Shown here: in pieces, positions 1 through 6,978 of the stretch | How positions within the stretch are numbered: position 1 is the first letter of the stretch | Layout of the letters: every line of letters starts with the position of its first letter | Assembly: GCA_934589325.1 (NCBI GenBank) | Contig: CAKTNU010000062.1 | Location: 1 to 8,768 of the forward strand | DNA from: an uncultured Oscillospiraceae bacterium | Lineage (GTDB): Bacteria; Bacillota_A; Clostridia; Oscillospirales; Oscillospiraceae | Length of the DNA: 8,768 nucleotides | Direction of reading: 5' to 3' | The notes under the pieces: generated by a model | What the model was told of the DNA's origin: nothing | The model's database searches: none | What the model saw: only the letters and a program-made list of their open reading frames with translations | Made by a program: the position numbers and the translations under genes

Positions 1-95
1 GAGGAAACGGTCACCTCCTGCCGGACGTTTTCCACCGCGTGATATGCGCTCGGGCTGGCGGATATAAAGTCTATGAGCTTTTCATTTATATTCAT
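1..95 (-). CDS. M18-family aminopeptidase, N-terminal fragment
   Basis: Only the first 31 codons are inside the window; the gene continues beyond the left edge. The ATG at 95-93 is preceded by AAGGAGA at a good distance (about 7 bases), which fixes the start. The visible protein begins MNINEKLIDFISASPSAYHA. The pattern LxDFIxASPSxxHAV close to the N terminus is characteristic of M18 (aspartyl aminopeptidase-like) zinc metallopeptidases, cytosolic enzymes that remove N-terminal residues, often acidic ones, from peptides. No metal ligands can be seen because they lie downstream. The gene is divergent from the membrane-protein gene on the plus strand. The family call rests on this short motif alone, so it is likely but not certain. 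Confidence 0.72.
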   Translation of the reverse strand, partial: MNINEKLIDFISASPSAYHAVENVRQEVTVS

Positions 96-126
96 GACAG
101 TTCTCCTTAATTCAAATTGAATAGAT

Positions 127-155
127 ATTATATCACACATATCTGCCTTTGACCA
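127..155 (-). promoter_or_regulatory. Promoter of the M18 peptidase gene
   Basis: On the minus strand a perfect TATAAT (plus positions 127-132) carries an upstream TGA, that is, an extended -10. A -35-like TGGTCA (150-155) sits 17 bases away. Transcription would start about 25 bases before the ATG, just upstream of the AAGGAGA ribosome binding site. This is seen by pattern only. Confidence 0.65.
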
Positions 156-183
156 GCCCCGGTTTTTGTGTCATTTTTCCGCC

Positions 184-212
184 TTGAAATCGTCCGCAGA
201 GCATGATATGGT
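184..212 (+). promoter_or_regulatory. Promoter of the YgjV-like gene
   Basis: TTGAAA (184-189) and TATGGT (207-212) are separated by 17 bases, a reasonable housekeeping sigma-factor promoter. It gives a leader of about 40 bases before the ATG at 262. It lies back to back with the minus-strand promoter at 127-155, so the two genes share a divergent control region. I see no clear operator between them. Confidence 0.5.
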
Positions 213-261
213 ATAGAACGCTGCGCAAAACTATACAAGCGGCAAACTGAGAGGACGCACG

Positions 262-804
262 ATGGGAAACTGGCACGATATCTTGATACAGGCAATAGGC
301 TTTCTGGGAGTACTGTTCTTTTTCATCTCGTTTCAGACGAAAACGAATAAAAGCCTGTTCGTTATGCAGACGCTCGGTTGTCTGACCTTCAGCATCCAGT
401 TTGCTCTTCTGGGTGCGCTCAGCGGGTGCCTCAGTCTGCTCATCAACGTCGTGAGAAATATAATGCTGACAAAGTACAACGACTGCAGGGTCATACGCTG
501 GAAGGGCTGGGTCGCCGTCTTTTCGGCGCTGTCACTTGCCGCCGCACTGTTCACGTGGAACGGCTGGTACTGTATTCTCCCCGTTATCGGAACGACGGCA
601 GGTACGATAGGCTACTGGACGAACAACGCCAGGAAGATACGGTTCGCAAACATTGCGGTGACTTCCCCCTGTCTGCTCGTCTATGATACGCTCATCAAGT
701 CATGGGGCGAAGTGCTCAACGAGAGTATAACAATTCTCTCAATAGTCGTCTCCGTGATACGTTTTGGCTGGAAAGCCCTGGACGGCGACAAGATTGAAAA
801 ATAA
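262..804 (+). CDS. YgjV-family integral membrane protein
   Basis: This 180-residue, strongly hydrophobic protein resembles the YgjV inner-membrane family (Imp-YgjV), whose biochemical function is unknown. Hydrophobic segments lie at about residues 8-25, 31-68 (probably two spans), 82-98, 101-119 and 130-168. The N-terminal GFLGVLFFFISFQTKTNKSL stretch and the following LGCLTFSIQFxLLG are typical of the family: an early hydrophobic segment, a short basic loop, and a second pair of spans. Basic residues cluster in the loops around 70-81 and 123-127. The ATG at 262 has GAGAGGA six bases upstream. The gene appears to be a single transcription unit, divergent from the M18 peptidase and followed by a gap with hairpins. 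Length is normal for the family. No role can be assigned from the sequence. Confidence 0.8.
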   Translation: MGNWHDILIQAIGFLGVLFFFISFQTKTNKSLFVMQTLGCLTFSIQFALLGALSGCLSLLINVVRNIMLTKYNDCRVIRWKGWVAVFSALSLAAALFTWNGWYCILPVIGTTAGTIGYWTNNARKIRFANIAVTSPCLLVYDTLIKSWGEVLNESITILSIVVSVIRFGWKALDGDKIEK

Positions 805-863
805 AGCCGCAAAGCCGGCAGTTTTTTGGCCGACGGAGACCTCCGCGGCTGGGTCCGAAAAGC

Positions 864-892
864 ACATTGGCGCACCTGCGGTGCGCCAATGT
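864..892. repeat. Perfect 13-bp inverted repeat (hairpin) between YgjV-like gene and pepF
   Basis: ACATTGGCGCACC (864-876) and its exact reverse complement (880-892) flank a three-base TGC loop. The stem is strong but has no run of T after it on either strand, so it is not a standard intrinsic terminator. It ends eight bases before the pepF -35 box. A weaker candidate terminator for the upstream gene is the GCCG/CGGC stem at 806-819 followed by six T (822-827). The hairpin could be a U-tract-independent terminator, a protein-binding site, or one copy of a dispersed palindromic repeat. No second copy is in this window. Confidence 0.6.
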
Positions 893-900
893 AAATTCTC

Positions 901-929
901 TTGAAAAACTGATATCTCTGTAGTAAAAT
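901..929 (+). promoter_or_regulatory. Promoter of the oligoendopeptidase gene
   Basis: TTGAAA (901-906) and TAAAAT (924-929) are spaced by exactly 17 bases, each one mismatch from the sigma-70/SigA consensus. The start of transcription should fall near 936, followed by AAAGGA (946-951) and the ATG at 962. This is the best-formed plus-strand promoter in the window and indicates that the peptidase gene is transcribed on its own. Confidence 0.7.
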
Positions 930-961
930 GTCTTTAACACTCACGAAAGGATGTTTTTCAC

Positions 962-2650
962 ATGAAGGTTTCCGAGCTTCCCTACAAGCGCGTAACTATC
1001 GAGGAGATAAAGGCCGTCATGGAGGACGTTCTGGCACGCACCCGCAATGCCAAGAGCGTGGATGAGATACTCGCCGCCCGCGAGGATTATCTCAAGCTCC
1101 TCTGCGACTACAGGACCGCAGGCTCCCTGTCCTATATGCGCTATTCGATAAATACCGTGGACGAATTCTACGTCGCGGAAAAGGATTATTACGATGAGAT
1201 CGGCCCCGAGGCCGAGAACTATGTCGTGCAGTACGCTGCCGCTCTGCTTGACTCTCCGTTCCGCGCCGAGCTGGAGCAGAAGCTCTCCCCGGTCCTGTTC
1301 AAGCATCTCGAAGTCAGCCGCAAGAGCATGTCCCCCGAGATAATCGACGATCTGGTCGAGGAGAACAAACTGGTCAGCGAGTACTCAAAGCTCATGGCTT
1401 CTCTTGAGTTTGACTTCCGCGGCGAGACCCTGCCGCGTGCTATGCTGATGAAGTACGCCAAGAGTGACGACCGTGAGACCCGCCGCGAGGCTTACGAAGT
1501 CCTCGGCAAGGTGCTCAAGGAGCACAGCGCGGAGCTGGATGACATTTACGACCGCATGGTTCACGTCCGCGACCGCATGGCCAAGAAAATGGGCTATAAG
1601 AACTACGTTGAGCTGGGCTATCACCGCATGGGCCGCATCGACTATGATCAGGACAAGGTCAAGACTTTCCGCGAAAATGTGCTGAAAGATATCGTCCCTG
1701 TCGTATCCCGTCTGCGCACCGAGAATGCCAAGCGTCTCGGTATTGATGACTACAAGCTCTATGACAACGACGTCATAATCCCCGGCGGCGACCCTGTTCC
1801 TGTCGGCGGCAAAGCCGAGATATTCGCTGCTGCCCGTGAAATGTACCACGCCATGGGCGAGGAGACCGGCAAGTTTATCGACATGATGCTTGAAAACGAG
1901 GCCTTCGATGTCGATTCCCGCAAGAACAAGTGGGGCGGCGGCTACTGCACGGAGTTTGCCGCATACAAGCAGCCCTTCATTCTCGCGAACTTCAACGGCA
2001 CCGCAGGCGATGTCGACGTCATGACGCATGAGGCCGGTCACGCGCTCAACGCATACCTTATTGCCGACAACCGCTTCGCACTTGAGATCGGCTGCGGCGG
2101 CATGGAGACCGCCGAGACCCATTCGATGAGCATGGAGTTCTTCGCCTGGCCGTACATGGACAAGTTCTTCGGCGCGGATGCGGCAAAGTACCGCTTCGCA
2201 CATGCGCTCGACGCGCTGTCCTTCATCCCCTACGGCACGATAGTCGACGCGTTCCAGCACATCGTTTATGAGAACCCCGACATGACCCCCGCAGAGCGCA
2301 AGGCCGCATGGCTGGAGCTCGAGCATCAGTACCGCCCGCATATCTCAATGGACGGCATGACCTACCTCGAGGAGGGCACCCGCTGGCAGTATCAGATGCA
2401 CATCTACGAGAGCCCCTTCTATTATATAGATTACTGCCTTGCTCAGACCGCGGCATTCGACTTTCTGCTTGCCTCGCAGGAGGATTACGACGACGCGTTT
2501 GCCCGCTACATCCGCCTGTCCAAGCAGGGCGGCGAGAAGCTCTGGACCGATCTGCTCCCCGAGGCCGGCTTCAATTCCCCCTTCACCCCCGGCGCACTCA
2601 AGGAGCTTGCCGAAAGGGTCGAAGCTCTGCTCGAAAAGATCAAGGTCTGA
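962..2650 (+). CDS. pepF: M3-family oligoendopeptidase (PepF type)
   Basis: This 562-residue cytosolic zinc metallopeptidase cleaves short peptides, probably finishing breakdown of imported or internal oligopeptides. The zinc motif HEAGH is at residues 356-360 (two histidine ligands and the catalytic Glu357). The third ligand is probably Glu385 in the segment METAETHSMSMEFFAW, 25 residues after the second histidine, as expected for family M3. Upstream, GGGYCTEFAAYKQPFILANF and downstream the HIYESPFYYIDYCLAQ segment are conserved substrate-pocket regions of this PepF subgroup. There is no signal peptide, and the N-terminal half is the helical lid domain. The ATG has AAAGGA ten bases upstream. 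Length is normal for the family and all catalytic residues are present, so it should be active. It is monocistronic, between its own promoter and a strong terminator. Confidence 0.95.
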   Translation: MKVSELPYKRVTIEEIKAVMEDVLARTRNAKSVDEILAAREDYLKLLCDYRTAGSLSYMRYSINTVDEFYVAEKDYYDEIGPEAENYVVQYAAALLDSPFRAELEQKLSPVLFKHLEVSRKSMSPEIIDDLVEENKLVSEYSKLMASLEFDFRGETLPRAMLMKYAKSDDRETRREAYEVLGKVLKEHSAELDDIYDRMVHVRDRMAKKMGYKNYVELGYHRMGRIDYDQDKVKTFRENVLKDIVPVVSRLRTENAKRLGIDDYKLYDNDVIIPGGDPVPVGGKAEIFAAAREMYHAMGEETGKFIDMMLENEAFDVDSRKNKWGGGYCTEFAAYKQPFILANFNGTAGDVDVMTHEAGHALNAYLIADNRFALEIGCGGMETAETHSMSMEFFAWPYMDKFFGADAAKYRFAHALDALSFIPYGTIVDAFQHIVYENPDMTPAERKAAWLELEHQYRPHISMDGMTYLEEGTRWQYQMHIYESPFYYIDYCLAQTAAFDFLLASQEDYDDAFARYIRLSKQGGEKLWTDLLPEAGFNSPFTPGALKELAERVEALLEKIKV

Positions 2651-2677
2651 CATTTTCATTCATAGCGATCACTAACA

Positions 2678-2717
2678 AAAAACTCCGCCGCAGCGTAAAA
2701 GCTGCGGCGGAGTTTTT
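2678..2717. terminator. Bidirectional intrinsic terminator
   Basis: A perfect 17-bp inverted repeat (2678-2694 and 2701-2717) with a six-base loop has a GC-rich stem (CTCCGCCGCAGC) and an A run on one side and a T run on the other, so it works on both strands. It lies 27 bases after the pepF stop and about 106 bases beyond the stop of the convergent lipoprotein gene. The rest of the gap (2718-2823) shows nothing else of note beyond a small GTGTAAACAC palindrome. Confidence 0.92.
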
Positions 2718-2823
2718 ATGTCTGCGATTATTTCCCCGAACTGGCAGGGTCAAAGAATTAATGATCCGTTTCGGTGTAAACACTTTTCCTGTTTTTAAGC
2801 AGAGCTCTTTTCTCCGTCAGAAG

Positions 2824-4935
2824 CTAGTTCTGCTCTGCTATATAGACACTCGCCTTGGCCTGGATCGCCTCTGCGGTCTGCACGGCGGTGTTCTGTCCGG
2901 CAAGGAATCTGTTCAGCTCGGCCTTGATCATTGCCCAGAGCGTCTCATCCTGGCGATAGCACACAGACGCATTTTCTGCGTGTGCGATGAAGTCGCGCAT
3001 GGCCTGCTTTTTGCCCTCGGTAATAAACTCGGATCTGCACTCCTGCTGATACTGCTCCCATACTCCGTCATAACGCAGTGAGATGCCGTTTACGGAGCTC
3101 TTCAGGAAATATTCCCTCACGAACTGCCAGCACTGCTCCTTGTTTTCGCTGTACGCAGAGATTCCTATACTGCTCTTCGGATACACGACCGCACCTATTT
3201 CCGGATAGCCGACGAAGGCATAATTCCCGTCGCCATACAGCTGGGGGCCAAGCTCCCCTTCCATTACGGTGAAGCTTGTCATCGAAAACAGCAGCGCCTT
3301 GCTTTCCTCAAGTATTTTACTGATAGACGTTGTTCCGCCGAGGTCTATATCCTCCATCTCCGCCGCAAGCTCCAGAAGGTGAATAAAATACGGCGAGTCA
3401 AAGTGACATTCTCCCTTTTCCCAGTCAACAAGCCGTGCTCCCGATGCCTCGACGGTCACGCGCAGCCACTCTTCCGTGCTGTACATACCGTCCATGAGGC
3501 GCTGGTACTTCTCGTTTTCGGCGATCTTCTGCTCAAGCCCCGCATATGTCCACTCCTCCGGGCTGCCGACATCAGCCGCCGCCCCCACGGTCGTAAACAG
3601 TATGAAGGATGAAGCCGCCTGATATAAGCCGTCATTGATCTCCATCGCCTTCAGCGGTCCGGGCAGGAAGTCACTGCGGTCGATCTCCGGGTCTGCGTCC
3701 AGATAAGGGTACAGATCCTCTAAAAGTCCGCGGCGCACAAGGACGGGCGTATTCAGCGCCGCGTCACCGATGGAGAGATTATACATATCTGGTATTTCTC
3801 CCGTGCCGATATCCGCAGCAAGCTTTTGCTGGGCAAGGCTGAGGTCGCTCTCCGTATTATAAACAGAGTAATCCTTTACCTCGACCCTGCACTCGGGGTG
3901 CTGCGCGTTCCAGCTCAGGATGATACTCTGTGTATCATAATCAAGCTCACCGACCGTGGCCAGCGTAAGCGGCTTTGCGTCGGCAGGTATCTCGATCTTA
4001 TATATCAGTGTCGGCTTGTCCATAAACCCGGAAAGGCTGACGGTAGAAATAAATGTCCCATTGCGGCAGTCATGGAGCGCACCATTGTATCTGAGCCCGA
4101 GGCTGCTGAGCGAAAACAGCTTTTCCATTTTTGTGGAATCAAAGTCGAAGCCGTATATGTCGTTGCCGGACTGCAGATAAATGCTCCAATCACCGCCGCT
4201 GCCTTGTAAACTGCACGAAATGTCCAGATACCGGTCTTCTCCGAGGCATCGGTTCTCCTCGTCTATAAGGCTTATGCGGGTGCCCTTGTCCTCAAAGGTC
4301 CCGATCACAACGCGGCCGTCGGCCAGCTTTCCGAGTGTTGCCAGCTGTGCCGTCTCAATAGTGAACGCAACGTGCTCCTCGCTGTCCGGGTCTATGGCGA
4401 TAAGTCTGCCCTTTCCACTGTCAAACACGTAGATATACTTTGCTCCTCCCACCAGTATCGGGAGTGACCATGTATCATCCGGCAGGGCTATGGTGCGCAG
4501 CAGATTTCCGGATGTATCAAATTCTCTCAGCTCCAGTGCATCGGTCAGGCGTATATCAACGCTTAAATACAGCTTTCCGTTGAAAGACGTCATCGTCCGC
4601 CATATTTCTGCCCCGTCCTCTGCCCCTTCTCTGCTTACAATAACGCTCGGATCCGACCCGTCCAGTCCCGCCCGATATATGTAATATTCTCCTCCTTTTC
4701 CGCCTAACAGATATATATTGCCGTCAATTATCGGGACGGGGCTGAATCCGTCGTAGTTCAGGTCTCCGAAGCCGCTGAGTCCTTTTGCGGCATAGGAGAC
4801 ATCAGTACTGCCGAGCGTTGCCTCCTTTACCTCCATTGGCTTTTCATCGGCCTGTATTCCAAGTTGACCGCTCTCACTGCATCCGGCGGACAGCAGCAGG
4901 CACAGAAGCATTATGACAGCAAGCGCTCGTTTCAT
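2824..4935 (-). CDS. Lipoprotein: propeller-like N-terminal half plus ABC solute-binding domain
   Basis: This 703-residue exported protein has an N-terminal signal with a lipobox LSAGC, making Cys19 the likely lipid-anchored residue on the outer face of the membrane. Residues about 40-315 are rich in short beta-strand repeats with GxxYxxD/GxLxxxxL patterns (for example NIYLLGGKGGEYYIY, KYIYVFDSGKGRLIAID), which suggests a beta-propeller-like sensor or binding domain. Residues about 322-700 match an extracellular solute-binding protein fold: a start resembling ITLAT.GELDYDTQSIILSWN, the AADIGTGEIPDMYNL segment, and a C terminus ending in AEAIQAKASVYIAEQN, typical of carbohydrate- or peptide-type family 1 binding proteins. 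The ATG follows GAGG eight bases upstream. No permease or ATPase gene adjoins it, so it is an orphan binding protein here. The ligand is unknown. The domain split is my reading of the sequence, not a structural result. Confidence 0.82.
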   Translation of the reverse strand: MKRALAVIMLLCLLLSAGCSESGQLGIQADEKPMEVKEATLGSTDVSYAAKGLSGFGDLNYDGFSPVPIIDGNIYLLGGKGGEYYIYRAGLDGSDPSVIVSREGAEDGAEIWRTMTSFNGKLYLSVDIRLTDALELREFDTSGNLLRTIALPDDTWSLPILVGGAKYIYVFDSGKGRLIAIDPDSEEHVAFTIETAQLATLGKLADGRVVIGTFEDKGTRISLIDEENRCLGEDRYLDISCSLQGSGGDWSIYLQSGNDIYGFDFDSTKMEKLFSLSSLGLRYNGALHDCRNGTFISTVSLSGFMDKPTLIYKIEIPADAKPLTLATVGELDYDTQSIILSWNAQHPECRVEVKDYSVYNTESDLSLAQQKLAADIGTGEIPDMYNLSIGDAALNTPVLVRRGLLEDLYPYLDADPEIDRSDFLPGPLKAMEINDGLYQAASSFILFTTVGAAADVGSPEEWTYAGLEQKIAENEKYQRLMDGMYSTEEWLRVTVEASGARLVDWEKGECHFDSPYFIHLLELAAEMEDIDLGGTTSISKILEESKALLFSMTSFTVMEGELGPQLYGDGNYAFVGYPEIGAVVYPKSSIGISAYSENKEQCWQFVREYFLKSSVNGISLRYDGVWEQYQQECRSEFITEGKKQAMRDFIAHAENASVCYRQDETLWAMIKAELNRFLAGQNTAVQTAEAIQAKASVYIAEQN

Positions 4936-4972
4936 GTATTTTACCTCACTTCTGATCGTACTACAGCAATTT

Positions 4973-4999
4973 TCCGATTATTTTTTGATCATCCGATTA
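4973..4999. repeat. Direct repeat TCCGATTA in the lipoprotein-gene leader
   Basis: TCCGATTA occurs at 4973-4980 and again at 4992-4999, 19 bases apart, directly downstream of the proposed -10 box of the minus-strand lipoprotein gene. Two identical 8-mers at about two helical turns around a start site could be a regulator site, but could also be chance in an AT-rich leader. Confidence 0.35.
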
Positions 5000-5000
5000 A

Positions 5001-5030
5001 ATATTACTTCATCTGACGTGCAGCTGTCAA
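5001..5030 (-). promoter_or_regulatory. Promoter of the lipoprotein gene
   Basis: On the minus strand a perfect TTGACA (plus 5025-5030) is followed after 18 bases by TAATAT (5001-5006). The start of transcription would be near 4994, giving a leader of about 58 bases before the ATG at 4935. A 14-base palindrome, ATAATG-TG-CATTAT (5071-5084), with a further CATTAT at 5093-5098, lies about 45-70 bases upstream of the -35 box and could be an activator site. Confidence 0.55.
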
Positions 5031-5108
5031 CTTTTGCTATCATTTTCTTTTGTTTTTGTCGGCATTGACAATAATGTGCATTATCTTTTGGTCATTATTC
5101 ATATGCGT

Positions 5109-5148
5109 AAAAAATCCCCGCTCCTATGCCGTTTGGCAGGAGCGGGGA
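5109..5148 (-). terminator. Intrinsic terminator of the dehydratase operon
   Basis: TCCCCGCTCCT (5115-5125) pairs with AGGAGCGGGGA (5138-5148) around a 12-base loop that can itself form a GCC/GGC pair. Read on the minus strand, the stem is followed by six T (5114-5109). It sits 18 bases after the stop of the 61-residue gene, closing the minus-strand operon. Confidence 0.9.
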
Positions 5149-5166
5149 CGATACTATTTTAGCCGT

Positions 5167-5352
5167 TCAGACTATTCTTCTGTCTCTGACCTGAGAGTCA
5201 TAGTGCTTGTTGAGCAGGGGACGGACGACGTAGTAGATGAGCTTATTTTCGCCGTTGAACATATACAGCGCAAAGGTCGCAACAAAGCCGACAAATCCGA
5301 TGACAACGAGCTTCTTTATGAGCTTGAATATAAATTTCCAGAACTTTTTCAT
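5167..5352 (-). CDS. Small single-span membrane protein, last gene of the dehydratase operon
   Basis: This 61-residue protein starts MKKFWKFIFKLIKKL, a strongly basic amphipathic N terminus. A hydrophobic span follows at about residues 14-34 (LVVIGFVGFVATFALYMF) and then a mixed C-terminal tail with a second weakly hydrophobic stretch (LIYYVVRPLL) and a charged end. The basic N terminus predicts the N-in orientation. The ATG has AGGA about nine bases upstream, and the gene begins 17 bases after the stop of the 535-residue dehydratase subunit. It is followed directly by a terminator, so it is the third cistron of that operon. I recognise no family. The ribosome binding site, spacing and terminator argue that it is real. 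It could anchor or chaperone something at the membrane, but nothing in the sequence shows a function. Confidence 0.7.
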   Translation of the reverse strand: MKKFWKFIFKLIKKLVVIGFVGFVATFALYMFNGENKLIYYVVRPLLNKHYDSQVRDRRIV

Positions 5353-5369
5353 GTGCTATCCTGCCTTTC

Positions 5370-6977
5370 TCAGTATGCCATGGAGTCGTCGAACTCGACG
5401 ATGGTCGGGTCGAGAGGCTTCTCGTTGAGAACAACGGACATGTAGTTGTTGACGCAGTTTCTCATATCCTGACGGGACACGGTACGGCAGTCCTCAAGGT
5501 CATGCTCGATGAAGATGAAGTGGAAGCCGAGATCCCGCGCCTGCTCTTCCATGACGGCGTGGACGCCGAGCATGCCCTTGCAGGCGATGTTGTCGTTGAA
5601 GAGGACCATGTCGCAGTTGAAGTTCTTTGCCCACTCCCAGATGGCGTTGACATTTTCCCAGCCGCCGACGGCGTGGTGACGCATGGTGGCCTTCTCGGAG
5701 AACAGCGCCAGATCCTTGATCGCCTGCTCGGGATCCGTCGTGCTGATCATGTTGTGACCCATGGTAGAGTCCATGTTCAGAACGATATTGATGCCCCAGC
5801 AGTTCTGGGTCCAGGTCGGGAAGTCGGTGTAATAAACAGCGGAGGGTCCCCACAGGAAGGCACGGTGACGGGTCTTGCCTGCGAACGGCTCGTACTTCTC
5901 CTCATATGCCTTGCGCATGATCTTGATGACCTTGCGGTCGACCTTGTTGAAGTACGGATCCTGACCGTTGACGGACGCCCACGCATACAGGCGGTACAGC
6001 GTCTCTGCAATGCCGACGAGCGGAGAGTACGGGGTCTTGAAGTAGTCCCACTTCTCAAGCTCGATGGTGTTCTGCTCGTTCATGAGCTCCGCATACTTGA
6101 ACAGCTCGTTCCAGTCGTACTTCACGCCGTACTCCTTCTCGACGAAAGCTATGGCGTCCTTGAGCATCTGGGTGGAGTAAGGATGTGCACCCGGCTCATT
6201 GTGGATCATAGCAAGCGTTACGGGGAAGTCGGGCAGATTCACGCGGCGGCGCTGGAACATGGAGGTGCACTCTGACGCGTTGCAGGGCATATTTGTGGTG
6301 ACAAACGCCTTGCCGATGATGGGGAATGCGTCGTCTATCGCAACGCCGGTCTCAGCTGCGCAGCGGGAGCATACATCCGCAGGCAGACCGTAGGACTCGG
6401 CAACGTCTATGTAATAAGGCTCGATATGCTGGTCGACGTCGCAGATGATGAACTCGGGCAGGGTCTGGAGCGGGATGGGGATAAGATCCTTGAAGCCCTT
6501 CATGAACAGCGGTGGCAGGACCTCGTCCATCGGGACCATAACGTCGCTCAGCGGGCCGCCGCCGAGACGCTTGTCGTTGGAGAGGACGAGTGCGATCTTA
6601 CCGGTGAGGCTCTGAACGATGGCATGCATATTCATGTGAGCTATCTTCAGTTCATAGCCGCGGTAGCCCTCGAACAGGCGGTCGATAAACATAAAGGTGC
6701 CGAGGTAGGAGCCCATCCAACGGTACTCCCAGAAGCCCTTGAGACAGGGAATGGGAGCGGAAGCAACCATCTTTGCCATGGCGAGGAGATTGTTCAGCCA
6801 TGCAACATAGTCGACCATGGTGTCCTTAACGCCGCGCCACTCACGCCATTTTGCAACGCCGGTCTTGTCGTAGTAGCGGCTGCGCTGGCCGCCGACGCCG
6901 TGCTCTGCCTGCCAGATGGGGTCAAAGCGCTCGAGCTTTTTATCGATAGAAGCTATTATTTTATCAGCAAACTTCAT
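5370..6977 (-). CDS. 2-hydroxyacyl-CoA dehydratase family protein, long subunit
   Basis: This 535-residue subunit of the 2-hydroxyglutaryl-CoA dehydratase/benzoyl-CoA reductase superfamily should bind a [4Fe-4S] cluster and take part in ketyl-radical dehydration of a 2-hydroxyacyl-CoA in the cytosol. Cysteines that could ligate the cluster are Cys203 and Cys206 (ADVCSRCAAE), Cys232 and Cys237 (NMPCNASEC) and Cys466 (DNIACKGM); Cys455, Cys497 and Cys508 also lie in the C-terminal domain. The last 80 residues, with NFNCDMVLFNDNIACKG and IFIEHDLED, match the family pattern where a cysteine after the fourth strand of the second Rossmann-like domain holds the cluster. The first 110 or so residues have no obvious counterpart in the short subunit. 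The ATG lies one base after the stop of the preceding subunit gene, with GGAGG inside that gene's end, so translation is probably coupled. Substrate unknown; benzoyl-CoA-type reduction is an alternative. Confidence 0.86.
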   Translation of the reverse strand: MKFADKIIASIDKKLERFDPIWQAEHGVGGQRSRYYDKTGVAKWREWRGVKDTMVDYVAWLNNLLAMAKMVASAPIPCLKGFWEYRWMGSYLGTFMFIDRLFEGYRGYELKIAHMNMHAIVQSLTGKIALVLSNDKRLGGGPLSDVMVPMDEVLPPLFMKGFKDLIPIPLQTLPEFIICDVDQHIEPYYIDVAESYGLPADVCSRCAAETGVAIDDAFPIIGKAFVTTNMPCNASECTSMFQRRRVNLPDFPVTLAMIHNEPGAHPYSTQMLKDAIAFVEKEYGVKYDWNELFKYAELMNEQNTIELEKWDYFKTPYSPLVGIAETLYRLYAWASVNGQDPYFNKVDRKVIKIMRKAYEEKYEPFAGKTRHRAFLWGPSAVYYTDFPTWTQNCWGINIVLNMDSTMGHNMISTTDPEQAIKDLALFSEKATMRHHAVGGWENVNAIWEWAKNFNCDMVLFNDNIACKGMLGVHAVMEEQARDLGFHFIFIEHDLEDCRTVSRQDMRNCVNNYMSVVLNEKPLDPTIVEFDDSMAY

Positions 6978-6978
6978 C

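Noticed and set aside
1385..2341. A 318-codon open frame on the strand opposite pepF
   Set aside because: It lies wholly inside a clear metallopeptidase gene with intact catalytic motifs. It is a by-product of codon bias; the translation has no recognisable domain.
2308..3081. A 257-codon plus-strand open frame over the end of pepF and the terminator
   Set aside because: It reads through a perfect terminator stem and is out of frame with pepF and antisense to the lipoprotein gene; a chance frame.
5050..5445. A 131-codon plus-strand open frame over the operon terminator and small membrane gene
   Set aside because: It crosses a strong terminator and is antisense to two genes of the operon; a TTGACA at 5065-5070 on this strand has no matching -10 box.
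5502..6275. A 257-codon plus-strand open frame opposite the long dehydratase subunit
   Set aside because: It is a shadow of the dehydratase gene with no domain of its own, and the opposite strand carries the real cysteine motifs.
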